Positions 37,552-46,263 of a stretch of DNA of 64,000 nucleotides are shown piece after piece. Numbering within the stretch: position 1 is the stretch's first letter; every line of letters starts with the position of its first letter. The position numbers and the translations under genes were made by a program. A model generated the notes under the pieces. The model saw nothing but the letters and a program-made list of their open reading frames with translations. It searched no databases and was not told the origin of the DNA. This DNA is from a virus, in IMG/VR virus record IMGVR_UViG_3300042445_000748, positions 27,553 through 91,552 of that record; one strand, 5' to 3'.

Positions 37552-37992
37552 TTATAAGCCGTATTCCCTTGCAACGTCTTCTGGTTTCAAAACTGTAATG
37601 TGATTACGTGTTGACCATTCTTTTGCTTCTTCTGCGGATACGTAGTTGATACCAACTTTTACTCTTCCTACACCCATCCAGGATACGTTTTTAGTTGACT
37701 TAATTGCAACTTTTTCTTTACCTTGTTTAGGTTCAGCAGGTTTTTCTTTTTTAGTTCTTGGTTGTTTTCCAACACCAATGGCACCAGTTGATAATGGAGC
37801 AAGTCCTTCAACAAGGTCTTCAATTGCTTGTTTTTTATCTTCTGGAATTAATGCTTCGCCTGGGGCTAACAATGCTGGTTGGACTTCTTCTATAACTTCT
37901 TCTACAACATCTTCAACAATTGCGTCTTGAATAGTATTTTCTTCAACTGTTTCTGGTGTTTGTAAATTTAAATCGTTGTCTAATTCTGACAT
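37552..37992 (-). CDS. Acidic/basic bipartite protein after capsid
   Basis: A 146-residue protein. Residues 1-55 are highly acidic and Val-rich (VEENTIQDAIVEDVVEEVIEE). Residues 70-100 are Lys-rich and probably disordered (KQPRTKKEKPAEPKQGKEK). Residues 100-146 form a small domain (VGRVKVGINYVSAEEAKEW, NHITVLKPEDVAREYGL). Position after the major capsid gene suggests a head decoration or accessory protein, but I do not recognise it. It has a promoter-like element and an AGGAGG site of its own. Confidence 0.5.
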   Translation of the reverse strand: MSELDNDLNLQTPETVEENTIQDAIVEDVVEEVIEEVQPALLAPGEALIPEDKKQAIEDLVEGLAPLSTGAIGVGKQPRTKKEKPAEPKQGKEKVAIKSTKNVSWMGVGRVKVGINYVSAEEAKEWSTRNHITVLKPEDVAREYGL

Positions 37993-38009
37993 ATATTCCT
38001 CCTCGTATT

Positions 38010-38018
38010 ATTATATCA
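38010..38018 (-). promoter_or_regulatory. Extended -10 promoter after capsid terminator
   Basis: TGA-TATAAT on the minus strand lies 17 bases before ATG 37992, with GAGGAGG in between. It follows directly on the capsid terminator, so it would drive the connector genes independently of the capsid gene. Confidence 0.6.
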
Positions 38019-38032
38019 TTTAATTAAATGTT

Positions 38033-38064
38033 AAAGGGAGTAAGAAATTAATCCTACTCCCCTT
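38033..38064 (-). terminator. Intrinsic terminator after major capsid protein
   Basis: On the minus strand AAGGGGAGTAGG (38053-38064) pairs with CTTACTCCCTTT (38033-38044), about 12 base pairs with two G-U wobbles, around an 8-base loop. A T-rich stretch follows. It lies 17 bases after the capsid stop codon. Confidence 0.7.
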
Positions 38065-38080
38065 AAAATTGTGCTACAGA

Positions 38081-39229
38081 TTATGCATCTGCTGCTGCAT
38101 CCGCAAATGCGACTGCGTCTAGTTCTTCCCATTGAATACCGAAACGAACGAAAACTGTATATTCTACAGTATCTTTCTTTGGTCTGTATTCGCGGTTAAC
38201 TGTGATGTCTCGTTGGAAACCCCATACACGGTTAGCAGGGAATGTCAAATCGACATATCCTGCAGGGTAGTAAGGAACTTCTTGAACATCAATTCCGAGT
38301 ACACGTGTTGTACGTGCTCCTCCGAATGTTTGTGCGTTACCATCAAGGTATGCTTGACGATTTGCTTCTGTACCTGGACCTTTATTTACAAAGGCTTCGG
38401 CAATTGCATCGGCAAGAGTACCATTGTTTTTAACAATACCTTGGAAAACGTCTGTACCTGCGTAGAACTTAAGATTATTCTTAAGTGCACGGTACTTACG
38501 TGGCATTGCAAGAATTATGTCTTGCAATACGTTTGTTGTCCAGGCGTTTGCTTCAACGTTGGCAACTGCTTCGTGAGATGCTGAGTTGTTCGCTGTTACT
38601 TGATTTACGAAACCGTTCATGATGCTAGTGAAAGCATTATTTCCTGTTCCTGTTCCGTTAATTGCAAGGTCTTCGATATCATTACCGAAAGCGTTGGTCA
38701 TCAATCTTACGATATGATCTTCCAATGCTGCACCTTCAATATTGTCTTCAAGTGCTTCTGATGATACTTCCCAGTCTAAGCGAATTTTCTTTGTAGTTAA
38801 TTCAACTTTTGAGAATGTTGCACCAGCGTTTGTGTATTCGCCTAAGCCTTGTGCGGCTGCACGAATTACACGTTCTCCAACGTTAACTTTTTCAAGTTCC
38901 ATTGTGTTTGCTTTCATGGTCACTCTGCGACCATCTTTAGCCAATACAGTTGCGTCCCACACATAGTCTATAAAACGACGTGCTTGTTCAGGGCGTAAGA
39001 TACCGCTTCCAGTATCACCTGAAGGATTTACTGCGTTGATTCCTGATGTAGAGCCAAATGATGCTTCTGCGATGTTACCTAAAACACCACCATTTGCATA
39101 GTTGCCTGCTACGTTTTCACCAGCATCAGAACCAGATGCGAATGCACCTTGTGCTTGGGCTGTTCCAGGTGCTGTTCCACCTAGATCGCCTGATGTTCCT
39201 GGCTGATTTTTAATTATTTCTTCCGACAT
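38081..39229 (-). CDS. Major capsid protein (HK97 fold)
   Basis: A 382-residue protein with start at ATG 39229 and GGAGGTGAAATAT immediately before it; a longer reading from 39295 has no such site. The first 60 residues (Gly/Ala-rich, QGAFASGSD) look like a flexible arm or delta domain. The core RKLVLDWEVSSEALEDNI-like segment, then LIMPRKYRALKNNLKFYAGTD-like A-domain, follow the HK97-family layout. Order is protease-scaffold, capsid, connectors. The promoter, if separate, must be inside the protease gene. Confidence 0.85.
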   Translation of the reverse strand: MSEEIIKNQPGTSGDLGGTAPGTAQAQGAFASGSDAGENVAGNYANGGVLGNIAEASFGSTSGINAVNPSGDTGSGILRPEQARRFIDYVWDATVLAKDGRRVTMKANTMELEKVNVGERVIRAAAQGLGEYTNAGATFSKVELTTKKIRLDWEVSSEALEDNIEGAALEDHIVRLMTNAFGNDIEDLAINGTGTGNNAFTSIMNGFVNQVTANNSASHEAVANVEANAWTTNVLQDIILAMPRKYRALKNNLKFYAGTDVFQGIVKNNGTLADAIAEAFVNKGPGTEANRQAYLDGNAQTFGGARTTRVLGIDVQEVPYYPAGYVDLTFPANRVWGFQRDITVNREYRPKKDTVEYTVFVRFGIQWEELDAVAFADAAADA

Positions 39230-39252
39230 ATATTTCACCTCCACGTGATTTT

Positions 39253-39816
39253 TTATCTGAATAGATCGGCTGTTTTGAGGAAACGTCCGCCCCATAGGGA
39301 TTTCTCAACCATTACTGGTTGTAACTGTACGACCTCGCCGAGATCGCCAGACTTTCGGAAAGCGGTATCAGATTCTACTGATTCCATTCTCTTTCCAAAC
39401 TCGTTAACTGCACCGTTTGTTTCAACTAGTGCATTTTGTGTATTAACAATTTGTGACTTTGTGTCAGCAACTTGTTTGTTTAAATCTGCAACTTCTGTCT
39501 GTAAAGACTTTACTGTTGCAAGTAGATCGCTAAAGGCTGATGTAAGAGTATTCTTAACTTCTGTTACTGCCTCAACAATAACATCGTCTGCTTTAGATAC
39601 TTCTGTAGCAACTTCTTCAATAACTTCTGCTACTGCTTCAACTGTGTCTGCTTTTTCTGCTTCCACAACTGTTTCCGCTGCTGGTGCATCTTCTGCAACA
39701 ACTTCTGTAACAGGAGCATCAACTACGGCATCTGCCTCTGGAGCAACCTCAACATTTTCAACTGCAATATCAGATTTTTCAACAATCTCTGCTACTACTT
39801 CTGTTGTTTCTGTCAT
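39253..39816 (-). CDS. Nested scaffold protein (internal start in the protease gene)
   Basis: In frame with the protease-scaffold gene, ATG 39816 (MTETTEVVAE) is preceded by AAGGAGGT and seven bases, one of the strongest Shine-Dalgarno sites in the window. Starting here gives a 187-residue protein with the acidic and coiled-coil scaffold portion only. Free scaffold nested in a protease gene is known from phage lambda (C and Nu3). The ribosome site inside a coding region is what supports this; the product itself is inferred. Confidence 0.65.
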   Translation of the reverse strand: MTETTEVVAEIVEKSDIAVENVEVAPEADAVVDAPVTEVVAEDAPAAETVVEAEKADTVEAVAEVIEEVATEVSKADDVIVEAVTEVKNTLTSAFSDLLATVKSLQTEVADLNKQVADTKSQIVNTQNALVETNGAVNEFGKRMESVESDTAFRKSGDLGEVVQLQPVMVEKSLWGGRFLKTADLFR

Positions 39817-40569
39817 AGGACTTACCTCCTTGGTAATCTTAGAAGTGGTAATGCCTTTAGCACTATCGACTAAGAACTTTATCATATTGATTTTTTCATT
39901 ATCCGTTTTTTCAACGAATCCTATATTTTTCATTTCATTGCCAGTTGTTGGACTGATTTCTTTTTCATTTTCTGAAACCATAACAATTCCAGTTTCTGAA
40001 TCCCAAAAAACATTTTCTAAGGTTGTATTATCACCTTTAATTACTGCAACTCCGTCTACTTTTTCAACAGAAATAATGTTTGCAAATTCATTTGCTGGAG
40101 AGTCTACAAGACTTAACTCAACAAGATCATAATCTTTAATAATTCTAATTTGAGAATCTAACTTCTCATCAAAAGCGTCGTCCCATTTGTTCATTCTTCC
40201 ACCAATAGAAAAACCTGTTAGTGTGCCATCCAAAACCTTTTCCCATGTGCTTTGAGCACCTTTAGAAACATAAGCGGAAACGAAAACACCGTTATAAAAC
40301 TTCTTTGACTCTGAATCAAAATACTTGTCTTGTTTAAATGAAACCATTTTGCCTACTGCTAATGGTTGATGCATTTCTCTTATGTTACCTCGAAAGTTTT
40401 CAAATGCTTTCATGCTGGCCTCTGTGGTTACAATATCCATTTGGCGATCTAAATTATCTAATGAAGCAAAACCTGAAACAACACGACGTTCTTTATCGAC
40501 CTTACTAAAAGGCATAGATAGGCGAACATTCTCGCCCTCAGTATTCCATTGGGCTTTTAATATAGACAT
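39253..40569 (-). CDS. Prohead protease fused to scaffold domain
   Basis: A protein of about 438 residues. I place the start at ATG 40569 (MSILKAQW); ATG 40581 is also possible and would overlap the -10 element. The S78 HK97-type protease occupies the first 165 residues, with His in REMHQP and Ser in GFSIGGRM, then DLVELSLVDSPAN. The second half (from about residue 250) is an acidic, Val/Ala-rich stretch and then a coiled coil (SLQTEVADLNKQVADTKSQIVN), typical of a scaffold. An internal strong ribosome site suggests a second product from the same frame. The C-terminal tail follows the capsid gene by a 23-base gap. Confidence 0.8.
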   Translation of the reverse strand: MSILKAQWNTEGENVRLSMPFSKVDKERRVVSGFASLDNLDRQMDIVTTEASMKAFENFRGNIREMHQPLAVGKMVSFKQDKYFDSESKKFYNGVFVSAYVSKGAQSTWEKVLDGTLTGFSIGGRMNKWDDAFDEKLDSQIRIIKDYDLVELSLVDSPANEFANIISVEKVDGVAVIKGDNTTLENVFWDSETGIVMVSENEKEISPTTGNEMKNIGFVEKTDNEKINMIKFLVDSAKGITTSKITKEVSPMTETTEVVAEIVEKSDIAVENVEVAPEADAVVDAPVTEVVAEDAPAAETVVEAEKADTVEAVAEVIEEVATEVSKADDVIVEAVTEVKNTLTSAFSDLLATVKSLQTEVADLNKQVADTKSQIVNTQNALVETNGAVNEFGKRMESVESDTAFRKSGDLGEVVQLQPVMVEKSLWGGRFLKTADLFR

Positions 40570-40579
40570 CGTACTATAC

Positions 40580-40621
40580 ATTATAGAGCCCTTTTATACA
40601 CATGTTATAAACATGTTATAA
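40580..40621 (-). promoter_or_regulatory. -10 element with upstream tandem 11-base repeat
   Basis: In the gap between portal and protease the plus strand shows two contiguous copies of ACATGTTATAA (40600-40610 and 40611-40621). TATAAT follows on the minus strand at 40580-40585, 10 bases before ATG 40569. The repeat could be a regulator-binding site; AAAAGGG lies just upstream of the -10. Confidence 0.4.
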
Positions 40622-40630
40622 ACAGTTAAA

Positions 40631-42226
40631 CTACTTTGAAGATCTACCCTCGCCCTTTGGATTTCTGCCACTTACAGTTGCAGATCCATCAGACTGATTG
40701 TTAAGTCTTTCGCCATCTCTTGCACGGTTAGCATCATTATTCATAGTCTCTGGTTTGGCTACAAAAGGTTCGTCTCCACCGTCTCTTTGTGGAAGACCCA
40801 GTGCTACTCTTGCCTCATTAGGCATCATAATCTGTGTTTTTACATATCTTTCAAGAATTTGTGATTGTGCTATTTCATCTGTCAAAGTAAGTTCATTAAA
40901 CTTAAACTCTAGTATGTCTTGTTTCTCGCGTATAATCTTATTAATTTGTTTTTCTAGTTGAGCCTGTGCTGGTCTGGCTACCTGCTCTTTAAATGTTCTA
41001 TCTTGAGCCAATGCTGCTGCAATTGCCCCTGAGTCTGATCCACCTAGTTTTGAAAGCGGTACTTGATGTGCTACCAAGATGTCATCACGGTTTTGTTTTC
41101 TATATTCCTTAAATGATCCCTCTTGTACTCCAGATTCAATAGGCTCCATCTTAAACTCTACCTTGTTATTTTCTGTATCTCCAGGAAGAGGTATGTACAA
41201 AGTTCTATGGTTTTGACCCTTTAATCCAGTTTGTAAAAATCTAAACATCTTATCTTCTGCGTCTGCAGATAGTTTGGCACCTTTCATGGTTACTACGTAT
41301 CTTGGAACTGCCTTGTTACCAAAGTAGTCAATGTTGTATTGTGAAGCCAGTTGATCACCGTGTAGAGATGATATTGCTGAAATAATGTCTGGAACACCAT
41401 AGAATGTGTTTAATGGTGAGTATTGTTTAAAATGAATAATTTCGTTTGGTCTACGATCTTCAGTTACTGGGTTTGAATTTGTAGCACCAAAGTTTCTAAA
41501 GTAAACTACCTTGTTTGCAATAACCTGTACGAATCCATCTCTTAGTCTGCGACAACGCATTGTGGTTGCTGGAATATGACCAACGTATCCAATTTCACCA
41601 CGAGTGGTTCTACCAATTTCCATGTATCCATTACCAATTGCTTGAACATCTGTGTATATCTTTTCCATTGTTGTGGTAAAAGAGTCATCTGCGTTTAAAC
41701 TTTCTAGCCAATCACGTAACTCTACTTTTGCTCTTTCAATTCTGTTTCTTGCACGACTTACTGATTCGTCATTTGAGGAATTCTCTAATTTAAGCATTGT
41801 TCTTTTTGATATATCAAAATCATATCCCAAACCTACAATATTTTCAACCTTAGCATCAATAGCAGCGTGGTTTGCAAAAGATGTGTCATAGTAGTTGGCA
41901 AGTTCATAAACATTCCATGGTGGTGTGATTACGTCAAATAGTCCATAACCATTTCTAAATACGTTACCAGGATTTATCTGATTAGAGCGAGCACCATCAA
42001 TACCTTGTGGAACTGCGATTGATCTGTCAATATAAGATTGTTGGGTTGTATCTACTAGAGCCTTGGACATTCTTGCTGCACGACGTTTAAAGTTATTATC
42101 CAAACCAGAATAGTTTTTTAACTCTTCCCAGTTTTTACTAAATGGGTCTGAACTAGCAAATGCATTTACTGCTTGTTCGTTCTCATCTATCCTAGCACCA
42201 ATAACATAGTTAAATTCTTCACTCAT
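40631..42226 (-). CDS. Portal protein
   Basis: A 531-residue portal, the ring through which DNA enters and leaves the head. It shows the usual order: an N-terminal wing, YDTSFANHAAIDAKVENIVGLG, IYTDVQAIGNGYMEI and AVPRYVVTMKGAKLS, then the stem region with LVAHQVPLSKLGG near residue 395 and the C-terminal crown. The family call is secure. It overlaps its upstream neighbour by one base and is followed by the protease. Confidence 0.9.
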   Translation of the reverse strand: MSEEFNYVIGARIDENEQAVNAFASSDPFSKNWEELKNYSGLDNNFKRRAARMSKALVDTTQQSYIDRSIAVPQGIDGARSNQINPGNVFRNGYGLFDVITPPWNVYELANYYDTSFANHAAIDAKVENIVGLGYDFDISKRTMLKLENSSNDESVSRARNRIERAKVELRDWLESLNADDSFTTTMEKIYTDVQAIGNGYMEIGRTTRGEIGYVGHIPATTMRCRRLRDGFVQVIANKVVYFRNFGATNSNPVTEDRRPNEIIHFKQYSPLNTFYGVPDIISAISSLHGDQLASQYNIDYFGNKAVPRYVVTMKGAKLSADAEDKMFRFLQTGLKGQNHRTLYIPLPGDTENNKVEFKMEPIESGVQEGSFKEYRKQNRDDILVAHQVPLSKLGGSDSGAIAAALAQDRTFKEQVARPAQAQLEKQINKIIREKQDILEFKFNELTLTDEIAQSQILERYVKTQIMMPNEARVALGLPQRDGGDEPFVAKPETMNNDANRARDGERLNNQSDGSATVSGRNPKGEGRSSK

Positions 42227-42621
42227 TATTCTTCATCACCGTATTTAGCAATTGTTGCTTTGGCTGCTGCCACTGCACCAAGATCATTAAGGTTAGGAAT
42301 TAATCCTGCTTTCATTCTATCTACTTGTTCGGAATACTCTTCGTCTGATACTCTTCCCATACCTGGAAAAAATACAGCCTCTCCATCTGGTTCTCCATAA
42401 TATGCTGCTGTCTTTTTTATTTCGGCTAAAGCGGCAATATCGTGTTTTACGGCTGGTATATTTAAAATATTACCCTCTCCATCAGTAAACCACTTACCGT
42501 TGGCTCTTTTCCAAACATAAACGCCCCAATCATAGTTCTTTTCAATAAAGGTTATCTTAGAGTCGCCAATCTGGCCTTTCATACGAGGTTTTCTTTTTTT
42601 GTTTGGATTTTGATTATTCAT
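42226..42621 (-). CDS. Small protein before the portal
   Basis: A 131-residue protein. I prefer ATG 42621 (MNNQNPNKKRK), seven bases after a TGGTATACT element, over the ATG two codons earlier, which falls one base after that element. The N-terminus is strongly basic (KKRKPRMKGQ), followed by ITFIEKNYDWGVYVWKR and an acidic C-terminal half (GRVSDEEYSEQVDRMKAG). I do not know its role; proteins of this size before the portal are common in this type of phage. Confidence 0.5.
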   Translation of the reverse strand: MNNQNPNKKRKPRMKGQIGDSKITFIEKNYDWGVYVWKRANGKWFTDGEGNILNIPAVKHDIAALAEIKKTAAYYGEPDGEAVFFPGMGRVSDEEYSEQVDRMKAGLIPNLNDLGAVAAAKATIAKYGDEE

Positions 42622-42628
42622 AACCATT

Positions 42629-42637
42629 AGTATACCA
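42629..42637 (-). promoter_or_regulatory. Extended -10 promoter for the head operon
   Basis: TGG-TATACT on the minus strand is separated by seven bases from ATG 42621. No Shine-Dalgarno fits, so the head operon (portal, protease) probably begins with a leaderless message. Confidence 0.55.
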
Positions 42638-42639
42638 TA

Positions 42640-45600
42640 TTATGTTGGATTGAGGATATATTGTTGCCACGAAGAACCAATATGAATAGGATTATCGTAA
42701 CTTTGTGTCAACAACTGTCTTTCTCCATCATTTCCAACAATAATTTTGTTAGTTCCCATGTATGTTCTGTAAATATTTGAAGAAGTATCTCCAAAATCTG
42801 AAGAAGATGTCTTAATTAATACACCAAACCACAAATATCCCTCATTCCAAAAATCCCAGTCAAAGTCAAATGGATCTTCTGATCCAAGGACGTATTGCTG
42901 TTTTACCTCATCCCAAATTCTAGTGATAGACGACTGTTTTTGTTGTAAGCCAGTTAACTTATAATATGATATGTGGTTATAAACTAATGGACCATTTAAG
43001 TTTATGGATCCAGTAAAGGAATTAAATGTTAGGGAGTTTGCAAAAGATATGCTTAAAAAATACCAGTTTTTATTATCAATTACAGGATTGGCTACCAAAA
43101 CACCATTTAAATAATAAGATATTCCATTTTGTAATTGACCAGTTTTTGAATCTACTGCGTATATTTTTGCCCTTTGTCCAGAGTTACCATTTGCAACAAT
43201 GTAAAAAATAATAGATGAGTTAACTGTATTTACTTGAAATATTTGAGTTGGGGTGTATGTAAAATTACTGGTATCACTTTTAATTGCAATCTGAACAGTA
43301 GATACAGAAAATTTAACATCTTTGTTTTCATTTATTGGCATACTGATACCTCTATTTTGATAAGAGTTAAAATCTCCCTTTAACTTTATTCCAGAATACC
43401 TTGTTAGATGTAGGTATGGATTAGATTTTTTATAAATGCTAATTGGATTTTTACCAGTATAATCATCATATATTCCATTTTTAATATATGGATACAGTTT
43501 ACTACCAGATTTTGTATTAATGGGTGTAGAGGCGTTTTGATTTAAAGATCTAGATGTTAATTCTAGACTTTTAATTTTTATTTTTCTATTGACAGTTGAC
43601 CTTATATTAAAATTTAGATGTACTGATATAGCCAAATCTTCAAAACTTACCAGCGATGGAGGGTATATAATAGTATCATTTTCTACTAAAAATATTGTGT
43701 TTTGCCAGTCTGGATAATTATCAAGATCTAATATTCCACTTTTTAATGCTGGTGCAATTTTTGTAAAGGATTCAAATTTTTTATTTATTCCTGTATTTAT
43801 AAACTGAAAAGATACATATGATTTTACTAATGAGTTTATAGAATCATACTCATAACTTAAATCTGATCTATTATACTTCAAGTCATCATAATTGTTATAT
43901 CCTGTAAAAAGAGAATTATCTAAAACTTCGTATGTTTGCTGTATAGGAAGTGCAAATGCGTTTGCCAATTCAGAATAGAGCCATCCATCAGCATCTTCAA
44001 CTACCTTAAAAATAGATGGTGAGGGAAAGTTAATATTGTATTGAATATAGTCTAAACTATACTCCTTATTGCCAGATGAATTTGTTATATATTTTGCAAA
44101 ATATTTTAATGGAACATAATCTTCCCAATATCCAGAAATGCCCACATCTAGGTAATATTTATTATATCTTACGGTTGGACTTAAAGTATAACTTGCTAAA
44201 TCATACAGCATGTGGCTATGAATATTTCCATTATCTTCAAGTATTCCATTGTTTTGAAAATGCGTAGCAAATAACTTATGATTGTTTTTTGTTGAGAATC
44301 CAAATCTATACATCTGTTTATTAAAACAAGAGTTATTGTTGTCGTTATTTAAAAGTATTAACTTTAAAGCATTTTTATTTCCAAAAAAAGTAGCAGTATC
44401 TTTTCCAAATTTTGATATTATTGTTTCTAGGTCAACACCAATTTCTATATATTGATCTACTAAGTATTCAGTTTGATGTAAAGTTGTCTCCACCCCAGAT
44501 ACATTAATTTTATAGAATATGTCTCCAGTATCTGTTGTATATATCGTAAAGAAATCTAAATTATTTTTATTTTTAATCATAACAAGTGTTGAGTTTAGTA
44601 AAGAGTTTGTCTTAAATATTCCGTGAAAAGACTTAATGTCATCCTTTAAAATATTAAAATTTTCAAACACAAAAGAACCGTTTTGATCTATAAAACTTGA
44701 AAATGCATAATCTTCATTTTGCAATGCGTATAACTCGCTATACCAACTATTGATATTTTCAACATTTATAACTGGTAAAGAATATTCTGGATTGCTTAAA
44801 TAACTACTTGTTACATCTATATTATCTAATTTACCCTGTTGCCATTTTCCAATATTAGGATATTCATAGTTTGTTCCATAGTTAGAAAATGAATAATCTA
44901 TGAATGCTGACTTACCGCTATATGCAGAATCTATTGACTCAAAAGATTTAACTGCTTGTCCATACACCCATCTCTTTTTTGCAATTATTTCTGGAATAAC
45001 ATATGGATATATTGCAAAACAATCTAATTCAAATGGATACACATCTGTATAGCAATAAAAGCCTAGCCAATCTTGATCTTTATCAGATTCGTCTAATTTA
45101 GGTAACAATAAAATTGTTGAATTATCTATATCAATATCAAGAACTTTTTCTCCATTTAAAAATAAAAATACTTTATTTTCAGAATAAACTATTTGAATTA
45201 ACATTGGTCTTGACCATTCACCCACATATGTAGATTTAAAATTATCTCCAACAACCAGTGTTAAAAAACAATCATCAGCATATAAACCATCATTAGAGTT
45301 AATTGGTCCAAATATTTTTTTGCTCTCTAGTGTGTCAACACCAAGCCTTAACCACATTTCTACAGTATATGTATTATATCTGCCAGACTCATTTAAAAAT
45401 CCAAAACCTGGAAATATAATAGATGGTTTTGCTGTTTCATCTTCATTTATGTTAGGAAATAACTTAGTAACATTTGATGCACCGTAGACAAGTGGTACCC
45501 CAAAATTTTGTGCACATATTTTATTATTATTTACTAAATAATATCCATAATTTGTGTCTGATCCGTATGATTTTGCAACAATACCTTCTGATGATTCTAT

Positions 45601-46239
45601 TGATATTTCGGTAGGAATAGAAATTTTTTCTGAGCCCATAGAGTAATTATTAAACTCTTCAGACCATTGACCTAAAGATAATCCATTAAGTAAAAATTCA
45701 TAATCTTCGCTTCCAGACAAACTAGGAGAATACCCTATTTTAATAACTATTTGCATTGTTGTATTTTGATCAATGTGTTTAAATGTTTCTGATAACAAAA
45801 ACCATTTACCGCTTACTGATATTGGTACATTTTTTAAAACTTCAACTACCTCACTAGTATTTACATCTGTATATTTAAATCCTATTGCTACAGAACTTAG
45901 ATGTAAACTATTTGAATAAAAATAACAAGATAGGGCAAATGTGTCTAAGTTTGTGTCAAAATCTAAAAAGTTTATTATATTGTTGCTAGTTAGTGTGGCA
46001 ACTTTGCTTACTGTAGTTGATGGTATTCCAACTACCTTATATAGGGATTCACTTATAAATGGCTGAGTGCTTAAACTTGATTCTTCTGAAACAGTTCCAT
46101 CAGTTATATCCCAAAGACTAACATCCTTATCTGTGTTATTCAATAACATCAAATAATCTGATTTATCGTCTAGTGCCCATAGTGCTACTGGATGCTCTGA
46201 AAAAATTTTTTCTGCATAAAGATTTGATGGGTTAGACAT
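42640..46239 (-). CDS. Large LamG/concanavalin-like structural protein
   Basis: A 1199-residue protein that opens with SNPSNLYAEKIFSEHPVALWALDD, an N-terminus I recall from actinophage minor tail proteins. Several beta-jelly-roll stretches follow, including ENKVFLFLNGEKVLDI and SYYLNGVLVANPV, typical of LamG/concanavalin-like lectin domains. The rest is rich in Asn, Tyr and Ser. It probably is a virion surface protein that binds polysaccharide. It lies upstream of the portal rather than in the tail module, and has AGGAG before ATG 46239. Confidence 0.65.
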   Translation of the reverse strand: MSNPSNLYAEKIFSEHPVALWALDDKSDYLMLLNNTDKDVSLWDITDGTVSEESSLSTQPFISESLYKVVGIPSTTVSKVATLTSNNIINFLDFDTNLDTFALSCYFYSNSLHLSSVAIGFKYTDVNTSEVVEVLKNVPISVSGKWFLLSETFKHIDQNTTMQIVIKIGYSPSLSGSEDYEFLLNGLSLGQWSEEFNNYSMGSEKISIPTEISIESSEGIVAKSYGSDTNYGYYLVNNNKICAQNFGVPLVYGASNVTKLFPNINEDETAKPSIIFPGFGFLNESGRYNTYTVEMWLRLGVDTLESKKIFGPINSNDGLYADDCFLTLVVGDNFKSTYVGEWSRPMLIQIVYSENKVFLFLNGEKVLDIDIDNSTILLLPKLDESDKDQDWLGFYCYTDVYPFELDCFAIYPYVIPEIIAKKRWVYGQAVKSFESIDSAYSGKSAFIDYSFSNYGTNYEYPNIGKWQQGKLDNIDVTSSYLSNPEYSLPVINVENINSWYSELYALQNEDYAFSSFIDQNGSFVFENFNILKDDIKSFHGIFKTNSLLNSTLVMIKNKNNLDFFTIYTTDTGDIFYKINVSGVETTLHQTEYLVDQYIEIGVDLETIISKFGKDTATFFGNKNALKLILLNNDNNNSCFNKQMYRFGFSTKNNHKLFATHFQNNGILEDNGNIHSHMLYDLASYTLSPTVRYNKYYLDVGISGYWEDYVPLKYFAKYITNSSGNKEYSLDYIQYNINFPSPSIFKVVEDADGWLYSELANAFALPIQQTYEVLDNSLFTGYNNYDDLKYNRSDLSYEYDSINSLVKSYVSFQFINTGINKKFESFTKIAPALKSGILDLDNYPDWQNTIFLVENDTIIYPPSLVSFEDLAISVHLNFNIRSTVNRKIKIKSLELTSRSLNQNASTPINTKSGSKLYPYIKNGIYDDYTGKNPISIYKKSNPYLHLTRYSGIKLKGDFNSYQNRGISMPINENKDVKFSVSTVQIAIKSDTSNFTYTPTQIFQVNTVNSSIIFYIVANGNSGQRAKIYAVDSKTGQLQNGISYYLNGVLVANPVIDNKNWYFLSISFANSLTFNSFTGSINLNGPLVYNHISYYKLTGLQQKQSSITRIWDEVKQQYVLGSEDPFDFDWDFWNEGYLWFGVLIKTSSSDFGDTSSNIYRTYMGTNKIIVGNDGERQLLTQSYDNPIHIGSSWQQYILNPT

Positions 46240-46254
46240 AGGTTCTCCTAGTCT

Positions 46255-46263
46255 ATTTTATCA
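46255..46263 (-). promoter_or_regulatory. Extended -10 candidate (TGATAAAAT)
   Basis: TGA-TAAAAT on the minus strand lies 15 bases before ATG 46239, with AGGAG in between. Its TGA is the stop codon of the upstream oxygenase gene. The hexamer is a weaker match than TATAAT. Confidence 0.35.

Noticed and set aside
39245-40132. Plus-strand ORF of 295 codons, Ser/Thr-rich
   Set aside because: It lies antisense to the low-complexity Val/Ala/Glu scaffold region, where few stops can occur on the other strand. The protease-scaffold gene explains the sequence.
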